This document shows positions 1 through 6,562 of a DNA stretch of 64,000 nucleotides, in pieces. The stretch lies in the NCBI RefSeq assembly GCF_024714495.1, contig NZ_JAMZMJ010000001.1:310001-374000 (forward strand), given 5' to 3'. The notes under the pieces were generated by a model. The model was not told the origin of the DNA, made no database searches, and was given only the letters and a program-made list of their open reading frames with translations. Made by a program: the position numbers and the translations under genes. The stretch is from Marinoscillum pacificum (GTDB taxonomy: Bacteria; Bacteroidota; Bacteroidia; Cytophagales; Cyclobacteriaceae). Position 1 is the first letter of the stretch. Each line of letters begins with the position of its first letter.

Positions 1-273
1 AATTATCAGTCGTTTAAAATTCACGAGTTGAAATCTTCTGATTAAAACCAGTAGTTAAAGTTCCTTACGCAACTGTAAAATGACAATACCCTCTTTCTGG
101 TATTTTTGACACAAGTCATTGTCAATACAATAGGCTGAACCGTTTGATTAAAAATAATATAATTAGATATTCGAAAAATGCAGTTTGAAGAGCTACATCA
201 ACCTTAAGAATTGAACAGAAAATAGAAAAGGGAACACTCTTCTCCTTGGAAAATAAAAATGATGTTGTTTTAC
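1..273. other. intergenic, no gene seen
   Basis: AT-rich sequence at the window edge, downstream of the minus-strand regulator gene that ends at 274. I see no open frame with coding character, no RNA gene and no strong hairpin. Confidence 0.5.
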
Positions 274-681
274 TTACTTCTTACTACTCTTCAACAACTC
301 AACCTTTTCCTTTTCAGAAGCCAGTAACCTCTCATATAACTCAACAATTTTTTCAATGGTATTGAAAGTTGGTTGATAGTTTACAGAACTAGCAATTAAC
401 GACGAACTATCGTTACTTGTATTGTTGTATGTATTGGAAATAATATTGAAGATTGCCTCTTCACTAAAGGCATCAATACCTTCTTTGGTCACACCAAGAG
501 CCTTGGCAACTCTGTCTAGAGTCTCCTCTTCCACCGTTTCACTTTGCTCTATTTTGGATACCGCTTGTTGGGTGATGCCCAGCTCATAAGCCAGTGCATC
601 CTGCTTCATCCCACGTAGCTCACGGATGCGGCTGATCTTACGGCCTATATGCGGTCTGGGAGATTTAGTAGCAGTTTCCAT
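274..681 (-). CDS. XRE-family helix-turn-helix regulator
   Basis: A 135-residue small DNA-binding protein. Residues about 12-65 form a Cro/C1-type HTH: an IGRKISRIRELRGMKQDAL helix pair, then ELGITQQAVSKIEQ, which is the recognition helix, then a segment (LDRVAKALGVT) typical of the fourth and fifth helices. The C-terminal 40 residues are predicted helical and rich in E and K (YERLLASEKEKVELL), probably for oligomerisation. No toxin or partner gene is adjacent. The first 31 codons are duplicated about 570 bp upstream as a fragment (1157-1250), so this family has been copied locally. Family and DNA binding are well supported; the target is unknown. Confidence 0.85.
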   Translation of the reverse strand: METATKSPRPHIGRKISRIRELRGMKQDALAYELGITQQAVSKIEQSETVEEETLDRVAKALGVTKEGIDAFSEEAIFNIISNTYNNTSNDSSSLIASSVNYQPTFNTIEKIVELYERLLASEKEKVELLKSSKK

Positions 682-921
682 GGTGTCTGTTAGTTGAGAT
701 TAAAAATTAATATCTGAAAGTATGATAAAAGACTAACCCGTATCCATCATAAACTTTCAATGATACAACATTTGTAAAGATACACCAGTTTCACCCTTAC
801 TGTCAAGACCGTTCCATACAATAATCATTCAGGTGCTACCAATTGAGGGTCACGTCTATACAGAAATGACCTTAAAGAAATAGCGTTAAGAAAAGAGTAG
901 GCAGCTGATGATCAGAAAAAT

Positions 922-1078
922 ATACTGTTTGAGGTCAGGTGCAACCTGAGTGAGTTTATATTTTTCCATCAGCAACAAGCTTTTTAGCCTATTTCTTTAC
1001 AGTCAGAGGCTTTTGCATACTTTTGGCCTCAAAAGTATGAGCCATCCGGCTCGAGGATAAAGCATCATAAAAAGTCCC
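922..1078 (+). repeat. REP-like extragenic element, copy A
   Basis: Begins actgtttgag, continues through a 'gagtgagttta' block and ends with a hairpin: catactttt (1016-1024), six-base loop, aaaagtatg (1031-1039), then gagccatccggctcgagg and cataaaaagtcc. The tail closely matches copy C (4649-4799), and the order of blocks also matches copy B (3792-3942). Function is unknown; such elements are dispersed in Bacteroidota intergenic DNA. Confidence 0.65.
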
Positions 1079-1156
1079 ATTAAGCGACAAATGAGTCCAT
1101 ACTTTTCAGCAAATCGCCCATTTATGTGGTTTAAAGCAACAAATGGCATAAATCCA

Positions 1157-1250
1157 GGGCCAGAGCGTCCTGCTTCATCCCACGCAGCTCACGTATGCCG
1201 CTGATCTTACGGCCTATGTGTGGTTTGGGAGATTTAGTAGCAGTTTCCAT
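1157..1250 (-). pseudogene. 5' fragment of the XRE regulator at 274-681
   Basis: About 94 bp nearly identical to the first 31 codons of the XRE gene at 274-681, in the same orientation, including the ATG (complement of cat at 1248-1250) and the tagcagtttccat start context. Translation gives METATKSPKPHIGRK and then GIRELRGMKQDALA before similarity stops. The helix-turn-helix recognition helix is missing, so it cannot encode a working regulator. It is a truncated local duplicate. Confidence 0.85.
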
Positions 1251-1370
1251 GATATGCAATATTTGAGATTAAACGGTTAATGATACGAAACTTCCACCTT
1301 TCAGGGAATACATTCCAATAGACAATAACATTAGAAAAGAAAGTCTTCAATCTGGATACTCATTTGTGTG

Positions 1371-1464
1371 TGCGGCTGGGCATCCAAGGCCAGTGTGAAC
1401 CATTTGAATATTGGATGATTGTTAATCAACGTATCTCTGATAATTGCTTGGAAGATTAAATCTT
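1371..1464 (+). repeat. 94-bp direct repeat, copy 1
   Basis: Starts tgcggctgggcatccaaggc and runs to ttaaatctt. It matches 4470-4563 in the same orientation with only scattered substitutions. On the minus strand the second copy sits in an open frame of 85 codons with no recognisable domain, so both copies may be remnants of one lost gene. Confidence 0.75.
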
Positions 1465-1682
1465 CTCTAGAACGTTCACTACATCAACTTTGACGGTTCG
1501 CCGCTGCGATTCTTTTGCATCAAGGCAAAATGAAGGTTATCAAGTAATCAAAAAGCCCCTTGCTTTTAGGCGCACGGCTAATGAGGGGTTTGGGGTGAGG
1601 TCAAACTGATGTATATTTATTTTAGTTTTTGGCCGTAAAAATCAGATAAGAAATAAAAATTGTTTGAGTCGCTACCATTTTT

Positions 1683-1823
1683 GGCCATGAAATATTTTAC
1701 GTAAAAAAATGGAATGCCAGGTACATGTTTTGCAAAATACTGTTTGACTACAGACCTAAGTCTGTAGGAGTTTATTTTGCGTGCAGTAAACACATTCCAT
1801 TTTTAGTAAAAGATTTACAGGCC
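1683..1823. repeat. 141-bp imperfect inverted repeat (MITE-like or structured RNA)
   Basis: The outer ends are ggcc (1683-1686) and ggcc (1820-1823). Inside are aaaaatggaatg on the left and cattccattttt on the right, then ttttgcaaaata/tattttgcg, and a perfect tip ctacagac-ctaa-gtctgtag (1748-1767). The whole block can fold into one long hairpin. It has no coding frame. It could be a miniature transposon, or a hairpin RNA or double terminator; the sequence alone does not decide. Confidence 0.6.
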
Positions 1824-2171
1824 TAGCTTTTTGATACTGGGCCGCAGAGGCTTTTTGGCACGGTCCGACGCATCGGTGAAAAAAGTATGAGAGAAATGGT
1901 TGAACCCCATAGAGTACCGGGAATTATAACTGGCCGAAGTGATAGTAGGCACAATAATCAGTGTTGGATAACCTGCTATCTTGGAAGAGTCTAAAAGTTA
2001 TTTACCAGTAAACCACAACCCTCAGTTGTAACCTACCCCCTCAGAATTTCCTTCATTTGAATCATCATTTAGTTATTCGCAAAAAAGTTATCTCTGATTA
2101 CAACTAGTCACTGAAAACTGATTTACTGATCACTGATTACCGATCATAGAACCTTAAATACTAAAGCCATC

Positions 2172-3668
2172 ATGACTAAACGTAAGCACAAATTAGAAAA
2201 CTTAAAACAAAGCCTTTACGAAGTATTCGATCCGCAAGACATCAATTGTATCCATGAAGAGCTTTGGCGCTGGATCAAAGCAGCCTCTAATAATGAACTG
2301 TATCTCCACATGGGTGATCCCTCCTTCATCCTGTTTATGGAAAGGAAGTTCAAAAGAATGATTCGCTATGCATGGCACCTGCATCAAAAGCACAAAGAGG
2401 AGTTTGTTGCTGAGCATCAGATGTTATCTCCATTATCTGAAGAATGCATCGAACAGCAACGACAACACATGCTTCAGTTAGACGACCTTATTACCCGTTA
2501 TAAAGGTACCGTTCGCAGACTCTCCAAAGCAGAAACAGAAAATCCATTACTTTTCTTCCATCGCTTTTTCCAATACATCAACAGCAAAAAAGAATGGTAT
2601 CAGATACTCCACTCCTGGGCCGAATATAGCCTCAGTAGAAGCTCCATGCTCGACTTTAGTAACGATGTAGATCTTGAGGCCTTCGAACTCATTGAAGGAC
2701 TTCTGGAAAGCATGTACTTACTACACCTGCAGGATCACCCAAATCAGGAATACCTCGATCCGGTGGTCAAACTGATCATCGAGGCATTGGCTCCACAGAT
2801 GATCTTTGAAGTCAGACACCCATCAGTAGGCAATCAGAATACATCTATTACAGAATTGCTGATCGTAGTTCCTGACAGTCGCCAAAAGCGACTTTCCGAA
2901 CTCGAACCGATTATTGACCTGATCACAGTGAGTGATCGCTTTTTTTCCTGTTCACTTCACACCTCCAGTCACATCATAGACAAACTCAAATCAGGACATA
3001 TCTATTTTTCATTGGTTTGCATTTCACAAAACCTCATTTACGGATCTCTAAATTCCCTTCCCTTTAATGGAGATGCTGATGCTATTAAGTTAAGACAATC
3101 GATGCCTTCTCTTTCTAAGAGAGGGTGCAGGGTGAGTTCTAAGAATGAGCTTAACTTAATAGCATTGAGAGAAGATGCCGAAGGCAGAGGGGTGTTACCA
3201 GAAACCCTGAGTCAAGTCATTGCAGAGACTCAGAAAACATTTGACACAGGTCATCAGAAAGCACAGGCATTCCACACAAGTGCACTGAATCAATCGGAGC
3301 GTTCCTTAGGGTTGTTCATGCTTCAGCAAGCCGCAGAGTTGATCTTCCGCACAGTCGCATTGGTACTTTATGGATGTGAGAAAAAGACCCACAGCTTCAA
3401 GGCATTAAAGCAAATCACCCGACGTGTCGCTCCCGCGCTGAATGAAGTGCTCCCAGCCAACACTTCAGAAGAAAAGAGACTGTTGCAGTTACTGGAAGAT
3501 GCCTATATCAATGGTCGTTATGCAAATGATTTTGAAGTTTCAGACGCAGACTTCCAGACCCTGAATCACCGTGTAGAAAAACTACTTTCCCTCTCTCGTG
3601 AAATAGTCAACGATCGCATCGCACTAGTCCTCAACACGAGTGAGGAAAGTATTTTGGTTCATTCTTGA
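2172..3668 (+). CDS. HEPN-domain protein with degenerate nucleotidyltransferase-like middle
   Basis: A 498-residue soluble protein. Residues about 360-485 look like a HEPN helical domain: HTSALNQSERSLGLFMLQQA, then a THSFKALKQ segment in the position where HEPN proteins carry their conserved His, and NGRYANDF near the end. I do not see a clear R-x4-6-H RNase motif, so ribonuclease activity is doubtful. Residues about 210-290 (LLIVVPDS...LITVSD...IYFSLV) resemble a nucleotidyltransferase fold, but without the usual GS...DxD triad. The N-terminal 200 residues are helical and unrecognised. Residues about 303-332 are encoded by an inserted palindromic repeat. No partner toxin or antitoxin gene is adjacent. 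Broad family call only. Confidence 0.65.
   Translation: MTKRKHKLENLKQSLYEVFDPQDINCIHEELWRWIKAASNNELYLHMGDPSFILFMERKFKRMIRYAWHLHQKHKEEFVAEHQMLSPLSEECIEQQRQHMLQLDDLITRYKGTVRRLSKAETENPLLFFHRFFQYINSKKEWYQILHSWAEYSLSRSSMLDFSNDVDLEAFELIEGLLESMYLLHLQDHPNQEYLDPVVKLIIEALAPQMIFEVRHPSVGNQNTSITELLIVVPDSRQKRLSELEPIIDLITVSDRFFSCSLHTSSHIIDKLKSGHIYFSLVCISQNLIYGSLNSLPFNGDADAIKLRQSMPSLSKRGCRVSSKNELNLIALREDAEGRGVLPETLSQVIAETQKTFDTGHQKAQAFHTSALNQSERSLGLFMLQQAAELIFRTVALVLYGCEKKTHSFKALKQITRRVAPALNEVLPANTSEEKRLLQLLEDAYINGRYANDFEVSDADFQTLNHRVEKLLSLSREIVNDRIALVLNTSEESILVHS
3079..3165 (+). repeat. palindromic repeat embedded in a reading frame
   Basis: A perfect 16-bp inverted repeat (atgctattaagttaag at 3079-3094; cttaacttaatagcat at 3150-3165) encloses an inner hairpin, ccttctctttctaagagaggg, followed by tgcagggtgag. 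The inner part resembles the 'ctctc...gagag...gggtgagg' extragenic repeats of Bacteroidota. It lies in frame inside the HEPN gene and adds about 29 residues, suggesting insertion of a mobile palindromic element that the protein tolerated. Confidence 0.7.
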
Positions 3669-3683
3669 ACATACTAGGCTACT

Positions 3684-3745
3684 TGAATCAAGAGTGGCCT
3701 TTGTTCATTTTAGGTTTTTGGGCCAATAATTACAAGACTGGCCTT
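3684..3745 (+). repeat. 62-bp direct repeat, copy 1
   Basis: Runs from tgaatcaagagtggcc to acaagactggcctt and lies just after the stop codon of the HEPN gene. It matches 4352-4413 in the same orientation with about five differences. Confidence 0.8.
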
Positions 3746-3791
3746 TATTCATTTTAGCTTTGGAGACGAAAAAATCAGAACAGAAATAAAA

Positions 3792-3942
3792 ACTGTTTGA
3801 GCTCTTAATATGATTATCGTCAATTATGGAATTGAATTGAGCGAGTTTTTTTATTTCCTGATTTGTAGGATCATAAAGCGTTAAAAAATGAATAACAGCC
3901 TTGACTTCTTTGGTTACTTTCTGTGTCAAGACAGAAAGTAAC
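3792..3942 (+). repeat. REP-like extragenic element, copy B
   Basis: Shares the block order actgtttgag, gcgagttt, 'acagccttgacttcttt' and a terminal hairpin with copies A and C. The hairpin is perfect: gttactttctgt (3913-3924), loop gtcaag, acagaaagtaac (3931-3942). It could act as a rho-independent structure, but no T-tract follows. Confidence 0.7.
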
Positions 3943-3979
3943 ATTAGGATAGAATAAATGCATTCAAATTAAAAAAAAT

Positions 3980-4354
3980 ATGACCCTACTGGGCTATGAT
4001 AAACTTATGCCCCCTACTCTAAACAACCATACCACAGGTATGAACCTGGCCACTTTCCGAAAACTCAGACACAAAAAGGCTTGGGAAGTAGCTGAATATT
4101 TGGGTATGAAAGAAGCTACCTACACCAAGTATGAGCGTGGCGAAAGCCAAATTACCATCGGGATGGTGCAGCAAGTTGCTGAACTGCTGCAAGTAAATCC
4201 GATAAGAATCCTTTTGGCTGACCCGGATCATTACATTGAGTCCCTTTCGCAACCAATATCGGAATCCTTACCTGAAACCATAGATAAACTCATAGAACTA
4301 TTGAAACAACTGATCGTGCATTTCAGCATTTATTCAAGTAATGATAAGATCTGA
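3980..4354 (+). CDS. XRE-family helix-turn-helix regulator
   Basis: A 124-residue DNA-binding protein. The HTH spans about residues 21-78: TFRKLRHKKAWEVAEYLGM, then KEATYTKYERGESQI as recognition region, then VAELLQVNPIRILLADPD. A second ATG at 4040 (protein starting MNLATFRKLRH) fits the family better; the extra 20 residues from 3980 look non-conserved. The C-terminal tail (LPETIDKLIELLKQ) is a short amphipathic helix. The stop codon lies inside the 62-bp repeat 4352-4413, so the natural 3' end may have been replaced. A truncated copy of its 3' half follows at 4871-5065. Confidence 0.8.
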   Translation: MTLLGYDKLMPPTLNNHTTGMNLATFRKLRHKKAWEVAEYLGMKEATYTKYERGESQITIGMVQQVAELLQVNPIRILLADPDHYIESLSQPISESLPETIDKLIELLKQLIVHFSIYSSNDKI

Positions 4355-4413
4355 ATCAGGAGTGGCCTTTTTTCACTTTAGGTTTTTGGGTCAATAATTA
4401 CAAGACTGGCCTT
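4352..4413 (+). repeat. 62-bp direct repeat, copy 2
   Basis: Second copy of the repeat at 3684-3745. It supplies the stop codon of the preceding XRE gene (tga at 4352-4354). Both copies therefore abut the 3' ends of genes. Confidence 0.8.
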
Positions 4414-4469
4414 GATCGCAGCGGCGAACCGTTAAATACCGATCAGAAATTGTGATTTTTAAAAGGATC

Positions 4470-4563
4470 TGCGGCTGGGCATCCAAGGCCAGCGTGAACC
4501 ATTTAAATATTCGATGATTGTTAATCAAGGTATCCCTGATAATTGCCTGGAAGGTTAAATCTT
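4470..4563 (+). repeat. 94-bp direct repeat, copy 2
   Basis: Matches 1371-1464 in the same orientation. On the minus strand it falls in an 85-codon open frame (4391-4648) with residues such as LTFQAIIRDTLINNHRIF; no known domain is evident and I do not call a gene. Confidence 0.75.
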
Positions 4564-4648
4564 GAATCGGTGAATAATCTGTTTTTGTCTTTGGCCTTAA
4601 ATCAAATGCGTTAAGAATTTCAGAGAGTGAAATGGTTAAAAAAATCAT

Positions 4649-4799
4649 ACTGTCTGAGCGTAGCGAGTTTATGATTTTTCAATGTAACGAGCAGAAATTT
4701 AGCGATTTGATTTACAGCCTTGATTTCTTTGCATACTTTCTGTATCAAAACAGAAAGTATGAGCCCTTCCGGCTTGAGGAAAAGTATCATAAAAAGTCC
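4649..4799 (+). repeat. REP-like extragenic element, copy C
   Basis: The most complete copy: actgtctgagcgtagcgag, then a 'cagccttgatttcttt' block, then a perfect hairpin catactttctgt (4732-4743), loop atcaaa, acagaaagtatg (4750-4761), then gagcccttccggcttgagg and cataaaaagtcc. The downstream tail aligns almost base for base with copy A. Confidence 0.75.
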
Positions 4800-4870
4800 T
4801 AACCATTATGGGGGTGCCCTTCTCTTTTGGCCCAGCGGCCGAGGAGCAGAAGAAACACACGGTGACCGGT

Positions 4871-5065
4871 ATGTTACAGCAAGTTGCTGAACTGCTGCAA
4901 GTAAATCCGATAAGAATCCTTTTGGCCGACCCGGATCATTACATTGAGTCCCTTTCACAATCAATACCAGAATCCTTACCTGAAACCATAGATAAACTCA
5001 TAGAAGTATTGAAACAATTGAATGCCACTCTTCTTTCTTCAAGTGTTAGAAAATTAATAAAATAG
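4871..5065 (+). pseudogene. 3' fragment of the XRE regulator at 3980-4354
   Basis: From the ATG at 4871 the frame reads MLQQVAELLQVNPIRILLAD and continues ESLPETIDKLIEVLKQL, nearly identical to the C-terminal half of the XRE protein at 3980-4354. The recognition helix is absent. The open frame extends upstream to 4808 with unrelated residues. The end (NATLLSSSVRKLIK) differs from the full-length gene and may be the ancestral C-terminus, since the intact copy's end is overwritten by a repeat. Confidence 0.8.
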
Positions 5066-5074
5066 GTGCTTTAT

Positions 5075-5839
5075 CTATTCTTCTTGATGGTATTGATCTA
5101 CTGCAATAATCCCCAAGCAATTGCTGCCACCTTTTAGCGGATAGCTAACCTCATGAATAACTTCTACAAACTCAACGCCCAAAACGACATATATATCCTG
5201 CTCACCATTAGTATTGAGTTCATGAGATTGCGCTAACAACTCATGGGGTGTATTGTCAATGACAATGTCAGCGGATTTAACAATAGAAACCTCAAACGCC
5301 TCAGTTGAATAATCAATAGCCCCGACCCCTGAAATGAGGTTAAAATGAGTAGCACCCGATGGAAACGAAAGGATTTGATCTGGAATAAACTCACTAATAG
5401 TTAGGGTTACCGTTCCTGATGCACGATCAATGGCTAAGGAATACCCTGCATATATAGTTGATCCTAATGGACTGTCAATATTAAAGTCAAAACCTCTGAG
5501 TAAACTTTGATTGCCCGTCTGAACTGTTCTTTGCCCCCGTAGATTGCTTTTATCAGATTTAACAATCTCTAACATTGATTTAGTCATCCGACCAACCACA
5601 TGTCGATCTTTGGCATTCTGTATGAGTCTCCTGAACGCCGTTCGCAGTACTTTTCCAGCTTTAGCTGCTCTTCCAAATTCTTGACCATTTTCGCGGGTTC
5701 GTTGAAAGGCTGGGTCATTTTTGATTCTTGATTTATCGACTCCACCTTTACCGCGAGCCAAAAATCCATCTTGGCTTTTATAGAATGATACATCGCCTAT
5801 TGTACCAGTGAGTTTAACTATCCCTTTTTGCTTAGCCAT
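5075..5839 (-). CDS. conserved protein of unknown function (GTIGDVSFYK family)
   Basis: A 254-residue protein starting MAKQKGIVKLTGTIGDVSFY with a conserved-looking N-terminus: a GxIGxxxFYKxxxG strand pair, then ARGKGGVDKSRI, NDPAFQRTRENG and FGRAAKAGKVLRTAFR. I recall proteins with this N-terminus as common, often multi-copy, uncharacterised genes in Flavobacteriia and Cytophagia. The first 120 residues are basic and could bind nucleic acid or a surface; the last 130 are beta-rich. There is no signal peptide or membrane segment. It stands alone between the repeat region and the ATPase operon. Function unknown; I assign none. Confidence 0.6.
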   Translation of the reverse strand: MAKQKGIVKLTGTIGDVSFYKSQDGFLARGKGGVDKSRIKNDPAFQRTRENGQEFGRAAKAGKVLRTAFRRLIQNAKDRHVVGRMTKSMLEIVKSDKSNLRGQRTVQTGNQSLLRGFDFNIDSPLGSTIYAGYSLAIDRASGTVTLTISEFIPDQILSFPSGATHFNLISGVGAIDYSTEAFEVSIVKSADIVIDNTPHELLAQSHELNTNGEQDIYVVLGVEFVEVIHEVSYPLKGGSNCLGIIAVDQYHQEE

Positions 5840-6107
5840 TTGTTTATAATTTAGTTTCAGCTAAGCTCATCAGATTATCAAATACACTTTCCTAATTTGG
5901 TATCATCAGGGCACGTCAAGGATCACAATAGCACAACTTTACCCAAATAGACGGTTTTGGAACATGAAAGGACGATACAGTCGTTTTTGCAAGTATCTAA
6001 GTAATATTAGATACCAATGAAAGGTTAATTTCCCAATATCATAGAAACAATCTTCACAGAGACTACAACAAGTTTTGGTTAACCAAGGTATTCTTTTAAG
6101 CTGAACT

Positions 6108-6560
6108 TCAGAGGGTTCCTCTGATCAGGAACAATGATGCAAAAGCAATAATGGCATAGAGTTCAGGAAAAACGGCCATAATCATCGCTCTACCGAAAAT
6201 ATCATTACCCGACCCTATGCTGTCAATACTACTAGCGCAGACTTTGCCTTGATACATTCCTGAAAACAAACCTGCAAGTCCGAGAGCAAGTCCTCCCCCT
6301 AGCACACCTGCTCCCTGCAGCATGGTGATTTCTGGGGTGATTAAGTCCTGTAAAATAAAGAAACCGGCAAATCCATACAGCCCCTGCGTGCCCGGCAAAG
6401 CGCTAAGTACGATGAATGAACCAAAGGAATCCGGGCGTTTTTTCATAGCGCCAATAGACGCCATTGCGGCTACTGCAGTACCAATAGCACTACCACAACC
6501 GGTCAGGCCTACGAGCAGACCAATACCTATAAATGCGACAATGAGTGGTGTTACTTCCAT
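6108..6560 (-). CDS. ntpK: V/A-type ATPase rotor subunit K (Na+-type)
   Basis: The 150-residue proteolipid that forms the membrane rotor ring. Four transmembrane helices as two hairpins are visible (about 5-35, 47-72, 82-108, 122-147), as in V-type rather than F-type c subunits. Every Na+ ligand known from Enterococcus hirae NtpK has an equivalent: L55, T58 and Q59 in ALPGTQGLYGF, Q104 in SGMYQGKV, and the ion-carrying E133 in FPELYAI. This supports Na+ coupling rather than H+. It is the last gene of the operon, two bases after subunit I. Confidence 0.93.
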   Translation of the reverse strand: MEVTPLIVAFIGIGLLVGLTGCGSAIGTAVAAMASIGAMKKRPDSFGSFIVLSALPGTQGLYGFAGFFILQDLITPEITMLQGAGVLGGGLALGLAGLFSGMYQGKVCASSIDSIGSGNDIFGRAMIMAVFPELYAIIAFASLFLIRGTL

Positions 6561-6562
6561 AA

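Larger units (their letters stand above)
682..2171. other. gene-poor region of decayed repeats
   Basis: Nearly 1.5 kb without an intact gene. It holds a repeat with a hairpin (922-1078), a broken copy of the neighbouring regulator (1157-1250), one member of a direct repeat pair (1371-1464), a stretch near 1540-1610 with GC-rich arms (aaagcccc ... ggggttt) followed by ggggtgagg, and a 141-bp imperfect inverted repeat (1683-1823). The remainder shows nothing recognisable. Confidence 0.6.

Noticed and set aside
2172-3668. Toxin-antitoxin MNT/HEPN pair
   Set aside because: Both regions are in one chain, the nucleotidyltransferase triad is missing, and no clear R-x4-6-H RNase motif or partner gene is seen.
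3705-3944. 79-codon minus-strand frame
   Set aside because: Falls wholly in the direct repeat and the REP-like element; composition follows the repeats.
4391-4648. 85-codon minus-strand frame covering the 94-bp repeat
   Set aside because: Possibly the relic of a gene, but no domain, no intact copy in the window, and the other repeat copy is not open over the same length.
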